Positions 58,363 through 64,000 of a stretch of 64,000 nt of DNA are shown piece by piece. The DNA is taken from positions 1 to 64,000 of the forward strand of contig NZ_VIQO01000048.1 in NCBI RefSeq assembly GCF_007483665.1, given 5' to 3'. Each line of letters begins with the position of its first letter. Positions within the stretch are counted from its first letter, which is position 1. The stretch is from Catellatospora sichuanensis. GTDB taxonomy: Bacteria; Actinomycetota; Actinomycetes; Mycobacteriales; Micromonosporaceae. Under the pieces are notes generated by a model that searched no databases, was not told the DNA's origin, and worked only from the letters and a program-made list of their open reading frames with translations. The translations under genes and the position numbers were made by a program.

Positions 58363-59187
58363 TCAGGCCACTACAGCGGCACGGGCCATGGCGTCGCGGT
58401 AGATGGGGCCGTGCAGGAAGCGGTCCGGCAGGGCGCGCATGGTCAGGCGCAGCGCGCGGACCGAGACCGACGCGGACAGGTCGGTGGTGGGCAGGCCCAG
58501 CGTGCCGTAGATCCGGCGGGCCCAGCCTGGTTGCAGCGAGAACGCGGTGGCGGCCAGGCCGGTGTAGACCAGTCGCGCCGGGGTGAGTCCGAGGTGCCAC
58601 GGCAGCGGCGGCGCCATCAGGAAGAACAGGGTGTCCAGGGCCTCGCGGGTCAGCGCCAGCTCCGGGCGCATACGCCGGTAGTAGGTGTCGACCTCGGCCG
58701 CCGTGCCCGGCACGGACGCCGGGTCCAGCCCGACCAGCTCGGCGGCCCGGCGCTGCTCGGTGTAGTACCCGTCGACGTCCGCGTCGCTCAGCTCCAGGCC
58801 CGCCCGGCGGGCCGTGCTCACGAACGATTCCACCTCGGTGACGTGTACCCAGCGCAGCAGCGCGGGCTCGTCGATGCGGTAGCGCTCCCCGGTGTGCCGG
58901 TCCACCGCGCGCATCCGGGCGTGCACGCCCCGGATGCGCCGCCCGGCCGCGCGGGCCTGCGCGGTGGTGCCGAACATGACCGTGCCGACGTAGTCCGCGG
59001 TGCGCATCAGCCGGCCCCACGGCTCGACCTTGTAGCTGGAGTTCTGCACCACCCCGGCGATCGCCCTCGGGTGCAGCGCCTGCAGGAACAGCGAGCGCAC
59101 TCCGGCCACCCAGAGCACCGGCTCGGCGTGCACCCGCCAGGTCACCGACCCGGGGCCGAACAGCCCGACGTCAGCCGCATCGTCCAT
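58363..59187 (-). CDS. Oxygenase MpaB family protein (DUF2236)
   Basis: A 274-residue heme-type oxygenase of the MpaB/latex-clearing-protein family. Signature segments are GLFGPGSVTWRVHAEPVLWV, SLFLQALHPRAIAGVVQNSS, and WVHVTEVESFVSTARR with the His that ligates heme in relatives. It is soluble, no signal peptide is visible. Substrates in this family include mycophenolic-acid-type intermediates and rubber; here unknown. Its upstream region holds a family A palindrome and the alpha-amylase gene. Confidence 0.9.
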   Translation of the reverse strand: MDDAADVGLFGPGSVTWRVHAEPVLWVAGVRSLFLQALHPRAIAGVVQNSSYKVEPWGRLMRTADYVGTVMFGTTAQARAAGRRIRGVHARMRAVDRHTGERYRIDEPALLRWVHVTEVESFVSTARRAGLELSDADVDGYYTEQRRAAELVGLDPASVPGTAAEVDTYYRRMRPELALTREALDTLFFLMAPPLPWHLGLTPARLVYTGLAATAFSLQPGWARRIYGTLGLPTTDLSASVSVRALRLTMRALPDRFLHGPIYRDAMARAAVVA

Positions 59188-59315
59188 GCGTCCCAGCGTG
59201 CCACGCCCACCGGGACGCCGGAACGCCCTCGCCGCCGCGGTCTCCCGACCGTGCGAACTTCAGCACCCGATCATGCGGTATGCCCGACTCACCGCCCGCG
59301 TCCGCCGGGGTTCAA

Positions 59316-59390
59316 GATCGTCCGACTTGCCAGGCAGGTGGGCGAATGTGGGCTCAAGATACGCCCGGTTGCCTGGCAAGTCGGATGATC
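59316..59390. repeat. Family A palindromic element, copy 5
   Basis: Bounded by GATCGTCCGACTTGCC and GGCAAGTCGGATGATC, core GGCTCAAGATACGC. It lies 6 nt from the alpha-amylase stop and upstream of the MpaB gene. The rest of 59188-59396 shows no feature I can support. Confidence 0.9.
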
Positions 59391-59396
59391 GAAGGG

Positions 59397-60836
59397 CTAG
59401 CTGATCTTCGCGTTGAGGTGGATGGCGATGGCATCGTGCGCGGCGACGTTGGCCACGAACCAGCCGGCGGCGTCCACCGTGATCACCGGACCGGTACAGG
59501 TGGTGCCGCTCTTCTCACCGTGGATCACGTCGCAGTAGCGGCCCGCGGGCAGGTTGGTCTGGTACGACCGCCCGTTGATCGCACCGCCCTCGTCGTTGAT
59601 CGTCAGGTAGCCCTTGCCGTTGCGCCCGAACGCGATGTGGTTGTTGCCGTTGTCGTACCAGTTCACGACCGTGGTGCCCTTGACCGCGTTGTGGAAGCCG
59701 ACCATGTTCGCGACGACCTGCCAGCGGTGCTCGCACCGCCAGCCGCCCGAGAAGCAGGTGCTGTTGTTGGTCTTGCCGTTGGCGTCCGACGGCGGGCCCT
59801 GGTCCTTGTTGCTGAACTCGTAGCTGCTCATCACCGTGGGCGAACCGTAGGGCCAGGCCAGCATGAACGCGTTGGCCAGCGCGTAGATGCCGTTGTCCTT
59901 GTAGGTCAGGATGTCGCCGCCCTCACGCTGGGTGTCGTGGTTGTCGACGAACACGGCGGCCTTGGCCGTGGCGATGTGGCCCCACGGCTCGCCGAAGTTC
60001 TTCAGGTAGCTCAGCCTCTCGTGCCGGAACACCCGGCCCAGGTCCTTGCCGTAGCGGAACTCGTGCACGTCGCCGTTGCCGGTGTACTCCGTCGGCTGCA
60101 CCGGCTCGCCCGCGCCGTAGATGACCTCCTGCACGTGGTAGACCGAGCGGGACAGCTTGCCCTTGATCGCGGCGATGTCGGCCGCGGGCATGTGCTTGCT
60201 GGCGTCCCAGCGGAACCCGTCGACCCCGAGGCTGAGCAGGTCGTTGAGGTAGCCGGCCAGCTTGGTCCGGACGTAGTCGCTCTCGGTCTTGAGGTCGGCG
60301 AGGTTGACCAGCTCGCAGTTCTGCACCTCGTAGCGGTCGCCGTAGTTCACGATGTCGTCGTTGCCGTTGCGGCCGCAGTGGTGGAAGTCCTGCGTCTGGT
60401 AGATGCCCGGGTAGGTGTACGAGGTGTAGGTCGAGCCGGCCCAGCCGGTGCCGGAGCCGACGCCCGTCATGTGGTTGACCACCGCGTCGACGATGACCTT
60501 CACACCGGCGTTGTGGCAGGTGGTGACCATCGACTGGAACTGGGCGCGGGTGCCCTTGCGGGATTCGACCCGGTAGCTGACCGGCTGGTAGGCGACCCAC
60601 CACTGCTGGCCGCGCACGTGCTCCTGGGGCGGTGACACCTGCACGTAGCCGTAGCCGCGCGGGCCGAGGTAGTTGGTGCACTCGGCCGCGACCGAGGGCC
60701 AGTTCCACTCGAAGAGCTGGACGATGACGTCCTTGCTGCCCGAGGGGGCCGCGGCCGCGGGGGCGGCGGCCGGGATCGGCAGCGTGGCGGCGAGGAGCGC
60801 CGCCAGCGCCAAGGGGAGAAGTCTGCGTCGTTGCAT
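59397..60836 (-). CDS. Secreted alpha-amylase (GH13)
   Basis: A 479-residue starch-degrading endo-enzyme. It has a signal peptide (MQRRRLLPLALAALLAATLP to AAAAPSGS), then a TIM barrel with VDAVVNHMTG, the catalytic nucleophile in GVDGFRWDASKH, the acid/base in YHVQEVIYG and the third acid in VFVDNHDTQR, and a C-terminal beta domain ending NAKIS. This matches the chloride-dependent animal-like type found in Streptomyces. ATG 60836 has GGAG 9 nt upstream. Control is suggested by an inverted repeat in the promoter region. Confidence 0.95.
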   Translation of the reverse strand: MQRRRLLPLALAALLAATLPIPAAAPAAAAPSGSKDVIVQLFEWNWPSVAAECTNYLGPRGYGYVQVSPPQEHVRGQQWWVAYQPVSYRVESRKGTRAQFQSMVTTCHNAGVKVIVDAVVNHMTGVGSGTGWAGSTYTSYTYPGIYQTQDFHHCGRNGNDDIVNYGDRYEVQNCELVNLADLKTESDYVRTKLAGYLNDLLSLGVDGFRWDASKHMPAADIAAIKGKLSRSVYHVQEVIYGAGEPVQPTEYTGNGDVHEFRYGKDLGRVFRHERLSYLKNFGEPWGHIATAKAAVFVDNHDTQREGGDILTYKDNGIYALANAFMLAWPYGSPTVMSSYEFSNKDQGPPSDANGKTNNSTCFSGGWRCEHRWQVVANMVGFHNAVKGTTVVNWYDNGNNHIAFGRNGKGYLTINDEGGAINGRSYQTNLPAGRYCDVIHGEKSGTTCTGPVITVDAAGWFVANVAAHDAIAIHLNAKIS

Positions 60837-60905
60837 GAGGACACTCCGGACGTACGAGGGGACGGATCGTCGCGCAGTGGTGCGGGGTACGCGGATGAAA
60901 CCGCA

Positions 60906-60941
60906 TTGAAACCTTGCCGCAATATTCACAAGAAGTTTCAA
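60906..60941 (-). promoter_or_regulatory. Inverted repeat upstream of the amylase gene
   Basis: TTGAAAC (60906-60912) and GTTTCAA (60935-60941) enclose CTTG/CAAG half-sites and TTGCCGCAA. It lies 70-105 nt from the start codon and resembles a LacI/GntR-type operator, as expected for a carbohydrate-regulated gene. The rest of 60837-61013 has no gene. Confidence 0.5.
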
Positions 60942-61013
60942 CGAAGTCAACGGATCCGAAGAGGAACGGCACGAGAGCCGCTACGCAAGATCTTTCCGAC
61001 CGGGGATGACGAC

Positions 61014-61946
61014 TCAGCCGAGCAGGCGGGCGGCGGACGCCAGATATTCGCGGCCCTCGTCGGGAGCACCGTGCCGGATCATGTACAGACCCGACGAGAC
61101 GCGTTCGGTGAACCCCCACTCCCAGATCGCCTGCTCGTCCACGCCGGTCGCGGCGGCCAGCCGCGCGCAGTATCCCCGCACGAGCCCCACCGGGTCCGCC
61201 GCCGCCAGCACCTCGTCCGTCCAGCCGCGCACCGCGACGCCCAGGTCGTACGCCGGATCGCAGAGGAAGCCGTCCGGATCGACGAAGACGAAGCCCGACT
61301 CCGCGCCGGAGCGGGGCGACAGCACGGCGAGCGCGTTGTCGGGGTGCGGGTCCCCGTGGCAGACCACGCTGCGGTCCAGGTCGAACGCGGCCGCGCGACG
61401 CCGGGCGTATCCGACGGCCCGGTCGACGACCTCGGCCGGGCAGGGACGGCCGATCTCCGGCCACAGTTCGATGATCAGCTCGGCCAGCGTGCTGCCCTTG
61501 TCCGTCCCGGGCGGCACGTCCGCGTCCGGCGGGCACGGCACGAGCCAGGCCTGCCGCAGCGTCGCGGCGAGCACGTCGAGGGTGTGCTCAGGCGAGGGCG
61601 AGGTGGTCGCCAGGGCGGGGCCGAGGGGTTCCAGCAGCGCGGCGTCCCGTTCCGGATCATGGGCGTACAGCCGGACGTAGCCGTGCCCGTCCGCGGCAGC
61701 GATGGTGCGCACCTGCCCGGCGAAGCCGTCCCCGGGCGGCGCGAGCCGCAGCACCGCGTCCGCGCCGTCGGCCGTACGCACGCGCAGCACCAGCGCCGCC
61801 GACCCGCCGTCGAGCGCCGCACCGGGCGTCAGCGACCAGGCCGCGCACACGTGCGCGAGCCGCTCCGGCAGCTCCGCCAGCCAGTCCCGGCCCGGCGCCC
61901 CCTTGCTCAGCGCGGTACGCCGCATCCGGTCAGGCAACTCGATCAC
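61014..61946 (-). CDS. Aminoglycoside/hydroxyurea phosphotransferase-family kinase
   Basis: A 310-residue small-molecule kinase of the APH(6)/hydroxyurea resistance kind. The catalytic loop is VVCHGDPHPDNALAVLS and the metal-binding segment is GFVFVDPDGFLCDPAYDLGV. A Gly-rich N-terminal loop (ALDGGSAALVLRVRTADGAD) binds ATP. Whether it gives streptomycin-like resistance is unknown; the family is often intrinsic without resistance phenotype. It begins at ATG 61946, with the FkbM gene divergent. Confidence 0.88.
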   Translation of the reverse strand: MIELPDRMRRTALSKGAPGRDWLAELPERLAHVCAAWSLTPGAALDGGSAALVLRVRTADGADAVLRLAPPGDGFAGQVRTIAAADGHGYVRLYAHDPERDAALLEPLGPALATTSPSPEHTLDVLAATLRQAWLVPCPPDADVPPGTDKGSTLAELIIELWPEIGRPCPAEVVDRAVGYARRRAAAFDLDRSVVCHGDPHPDNALAVLSPRSGAESGFVFVDPDGFLCDPAYDLGVAVRGWTDEVLAAADPVGLVRGYCARLAAATGVDEQAIWEWGFTERVSSGLYMIRHGAPDEGREYLASAARLLG

Positions 61947-62012
61947 GACGCCACGATGGCATGCCCCCGCCGGGAACCGGGCGCGCGGGTCCGGGCCGCG
62001 TTAGGCTCGGCC

Positions 62013-62768
62013 ATGCTCGCTCGTGCCTGGGGAATGGCCAGATCCCTTGCGATGTACCACGGCATCCCCGGCCGCCATCGGCGGATGCGCCGCTTCTACG
62101 GGCAGTTCCTCGGGCCGGGCGACCTCGCCTTCGACATCGGCGCGCACGTCGGCAGCCGGGTGCGCCCGTGGCGGCGGCTCGGCGCGCGGGTGCTCGCGAT
62201 CGAGCCGCAGCCCGACTGCCTGCGCGTGCTGCGCCTGTTCTTCGGACGCGACCCGGGCGTGACCATCCTGCCGACCGCCGTCGGCGCGCGGCCGGGCACG
62301 GCCTCGCTCGCGCTGTCCTCGGCCACGCCGACGGTCTCCTCGCTGTCCCACGAGTGGATCGAGTCGGTGACCGCGGCCGACGAGCGCTTCGCCGAGGTCC
62401 GCTGGGACCGCTCGATCGAGGTCGAGGTGGTCACCCTGGACGATCTCATCGCGACACACGGCGAACCGGCCTTCTGCAAGATCGACGTCGAGGGCTTCGA
62501 GGTGGACGTGCTGCGCGGGCTGTCCCGGCCGCTACGCGCGCTGTCCTTCGAATACCTGCCGCCCGCCCACGACGCCGCCCTCACCGCGCTGGACCTGGTA
62601 GAACAGCTCGGCGAGCGCGCGGGCGGGTACGAGTACAACTACGCGCCCGTGGAGACCATGCGCTTCGCGAGCGAGCAGTGGCTGGACGCGACCGGCCTGA
62701 TGCAACTGCTGGAGCAGCGGTTCCGCCAGCTCGGCCGCTCCGGCGACGTCTACGCCCGCTTGCTGTAG
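62013..62768 (+). CDS. FkbM family methyltransferase
   Basis: A 251-residue SAM-dependent O-methyltransferase of the FkbM type. Motifs are DLAFDIGAHVGSRVRPWRRL (SAM-binding), VLAIEPQPDCLRVLRLFFG, LDDLIATHGEPAFCKIDVEG and FEVDVLRGLSRPL. FkbM relatives methylate hydroxyls on polyketides, sugars or lipids. ATG 62013 is chosen because the frame then starts MLARAWGMARSLAMYHGIPG; upstream is non-coding. It overlaps the last 19 nt of the convergent CDP-alcohol phosphatidyltransferase gene. Confidence 0.9.
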   Translation: MLARAWGMARSLAMYHGIPGRHRRMRRFYGQFLGPGDLAFDIGAHVGSRVRPWRRLGARVLAIEPQPDCLRVLRLFFGRDPGVTILPTAVGARPGTASLALSSATPTVSSLSHEWIESVTAADERFAEVRWDRSIEVEVVTLDDLIATHGEPAFCKIDVEGFEVDVLRGLSRPLRALSFEYLPPAHDAALTALDLVEQLGERAGGYEYNYAPVETMRFASEQWLDATGLMQLLEQRFRQLGRSGDVYARLL

Positions 62769-63607
62769 CGCCCAGCGCGCGTCGCGTGGTCGGCGCGCGG
62801 CTCGCCTGTCGCTGTTCGCGGCGAGCGCGGTGCCTGCTCGCCACGGACTGCGGCGCCTGCGGGCGCGCCCGCCATGGCCGGAGCCTGCACGTGGGCCGGC
62901 CGGACGGCGGCCGCCGTGGCAGCGCGGTGCCGCCAGAGGAAGACGACATCGCGACCGAACGACTCGGTGAGCAGGGCGAGCGCGGCGACGAGCGCGGCGA
63001 CGACCACCGGCCGGGGCAGCACGTCCGCGGCGGCGGTCACCAGCACGATGCCCTGGATCGCGGCCACCACCTTGCGCCAGTACCGCGGGAACAGCTGCCC
63101 GCGCAGCCACGGCAGCACCCACGTGGCGACGACGTACACATAGCGCATCGCGCCGATCGCCAGCACCCACGGTCCTACTGCCGGGGCGACGTAGCAGCTC
63201 AGCACCAGGATGAGGAACGCGTCGACCTCCATGTCGAACCGAGCGCCGAACGGCGAGGCGGTGCCGGTGCGCCGGGCGACCTTGCCGTCGACCGCGTCGA
63301 GCACCAGCGCTACGACCGTGATCCCGACCAGCACCGGCACCCGGACGTCGCCCGTGAAGGAGGCCGCGGTCAGCGCCGCGACGCAGCCGGTCAGCGCCGC
63401 ACGGGTCAGCGTGACCAGGTCGGCGGGTCCGAACGCGACGGCCCCGGCGGTACGCATCGCGCGGGTCAACAGCACGCACATGCCGACGGCGTACGCGATC
63501 CCGGCCGCCCAGCCGGCGACACCGAGGCCGACCGCCGCCGACAGCAGCGCGAGCATGGCGAACTGGACGAACAGCCCGATCACCGGGCCCGGTCTCACCG
63601 GCGGCAC
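62750..63607 (-). CDS. CDP-alcohol phosphatidyltransferase family protein
   Basis: A 285-residue membrane transferase with five to six helices. The family signature DAVDGKVARRTGTASPFGAR followed by FDMEVD (D-x2-D-G-x2-A-R-x8-G-x3-D-x3-D) is complete. A basic, Ala/Pro-rich tail of about 55 residues follows. GTG 63607 has GGAGG 4 nt upstream; an upstream in-frame start adds residues that overlap the neighbour leader. The substrate (glycerol, inositol or other alcohol) is unknown. It is divergent from the dehydrogenase gene at 63652. Confidence 0.9.
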   Translation of the reverse strand: MPPVRPGPVIGLFVQFAMLALLSAAVGLGVAGWAAGIAYAVGMCVLLTRAMRTAGAVAFGPADLVTLTRAALTGCVAALTAASFTGDVRVPVLVGITVVALVLDAVDGKVARRTGTASPFGARFDMEVDAFLILVLSCYVAPAVGPWVLAIGAMRYVYVVATWVLPWLRGQLFPRYWRKVVAAIQGIVLVTAAADVLPRPVVVAALVAALALLTESFGRDVVFLWRHRAATAAAVRPAHVQAPAMAGAPAGAAVRGEQAPRSPRTATGEPRADHATRAGRYSKRA

Positions 63608-63651
63608 CGTACCTCCGTTAGGTTCGACCTTGATCCGAGGAGAGGAAGCCG

Positions 63652-64000
63652 ATGGCATCCTACGCGCGCGCCTTCTGGACCGCCGCGCCCGGCGCGGGCG
63701 AGATCCGTCCCGTGGCGCTGCCCGATCCCGGGCCCGGCGAGGTGCTCGTGCGCACCCTCCACTCCGGCGTGAGCAGGGGCACCGAGACGCTGGTCTTCCG
63801 CGGTGAGGTGCCGCCCGGCCAGTACGCCGTCATGCGCGCCCCGTTCCAGGAGGGCGACTTCCCGGGGCCGGTCAAGTACGGCTACCTCAACGTCGGCGTC
63901 GTCGAACAGGGCCCGCCGGAACTGCTCGGACGCACCGTGTTCTGCCTGTACCCGCACCAGAGCCGCTATGTCGTCCCGGCGAGCGCGGTGGTGCCGGTGC
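63652..64000 (+). CDS. Zinc-type alcohol dehydrogenase family protein, 3' truncated by window edge
   Basis: The first 116 residues of a medium-chain dehydrogenase/reductase. [20 protein letters not shown] and [20 protein letters not shown] are the usual GroES-like start, and [17 protein letters not shown] follows. The zinc-binding Cys and His would lie after the window edge or be absent (the visible GVSRGTET replaces the usual GICGSD), so this may be a zinc-free member. The ribosome site GGAGAGGAAG is 7 nt upstream of ATG 63652. It is divergent from the CDP-alcohol phosphatidyltransferase, 44 nt apart. Confidence 0.8.
   Translation, partial: MASYARAFWTAAPGAGEIRPVALPDPGPGEVLVRTLHSGVSRGTETLVFRGEVPPGQYAVMRAPFQEGDFPGPVKYGYLNVGVVEQGPPELLGRTVFCLYPHQSRYVVPASAVVPV

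Noticed and set aside
11038-59390. Dispersed palindromes as a CRISPR array or cas remnant
   Set aside because: The copies are kilobases apart with no spacers between, and no cas gene is present.
61014-61946. Dedicated antibiotic-resistance gene
   Set aside because: The kinase family match is good, but there is no linked mobile element or biosynthetic cluster, so a resistance role cannot be supported.
1-64000. tRNA or rRNA genes
   Set aside because: I found no cloverleaf with a T-loop consensus and no rRNA-like conserved segment; only tool-based scanning could exclude an unusual tRNA.

Overview
The window is very GC-rich actinobacterial chromosome. The gene set, the order of the core genes (sucB, TIGR01777 epimerase, lipB, lipA, DUF4191, RDD, glnA, glnE) and an SCO5388/SCO5389-type pair suggest a member of the Micromonosporaceae; the genus cannot be fixed by reading alone. 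I see no rRNA, tRNA, transposase or CRISPR array.

Layout. 1-4.6 kb: end of sucB, an ABC ATPase/permease pair and a TIGR01777 epimerase. 4.6-17 kb: accessory block with a secreted polyhydroxybutyrate-depolymerase-like esterase, a luciferase-like oxidoreductase, the SCO5389/SCO5388-type pair, two multi-spanning membrane proteins, an asparagine-synthetase-like protein and an MMPL transporter. 17-28.5 kb: lipB, an M48 peptidase/LemA pair, an archaeal-type aspartyl-tRNA synthetase behind a predicted T-box, a vapC remnant, lipA, DUF4191, an ArsR/MFS operon, RDD and glnA behind a clear GlnR box. 28.5-39.3 kb: an r1t-like holin, a large secreted HExxH/VWD protein, a penicillin acylase, an alpha/beta hydrolase, a two-component system and a metallophosphoesterase. 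39.4-48.6 kb: glnE, a glutamine amidotransferase, two small unknown membrane-linked proteins, a TetR regulator, an EEP-family protein, an S66 peptidase, a small membrane protein and an M15 peptidase. 48.7-57.5 kb: citramalate synthase behind an apparent leader-peptide attenuator, ahpC-ahpD, an extradiol dioxygenase, two tandem phosphatases, a lipoprotein, a C39 peptidase and a VOC protein. 57.6-64 kb: a hypothetical protein, an MpaB-type oxygenase, alpha-amylase, an APH-type kinase, an FkbM methyltransferase, a CDP-alcohol phosphatidyltransferase and the start of a zinc-type dehydrogenase.

How genes work together. sucB product is lipoylated and lipB/lipA supply lipoate. glnA and glnE encode glutamine synthetase and the enzyme that adenylylates it. 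ahpC and ahpD form an antioxidant pair. LemA and the M48 peptidase form a known pairing.

The most unusual content is non-coding. Four families of perfect or near-perfect palindromes (about 75, 65, 56 and 63 bp) recur in the window, nearly always directly after a stop codon. They look like dispersed, possibly mobile terminators. Two RNA regulators also stand out: a translational T-box before the aspartyl-tRNA synthetase and an Ile-codon leader peptide plus terminator before citramalate synthase. Several genes have well-spaced promoters placed so that transcription would begin at or very near the start codon (leaderless).
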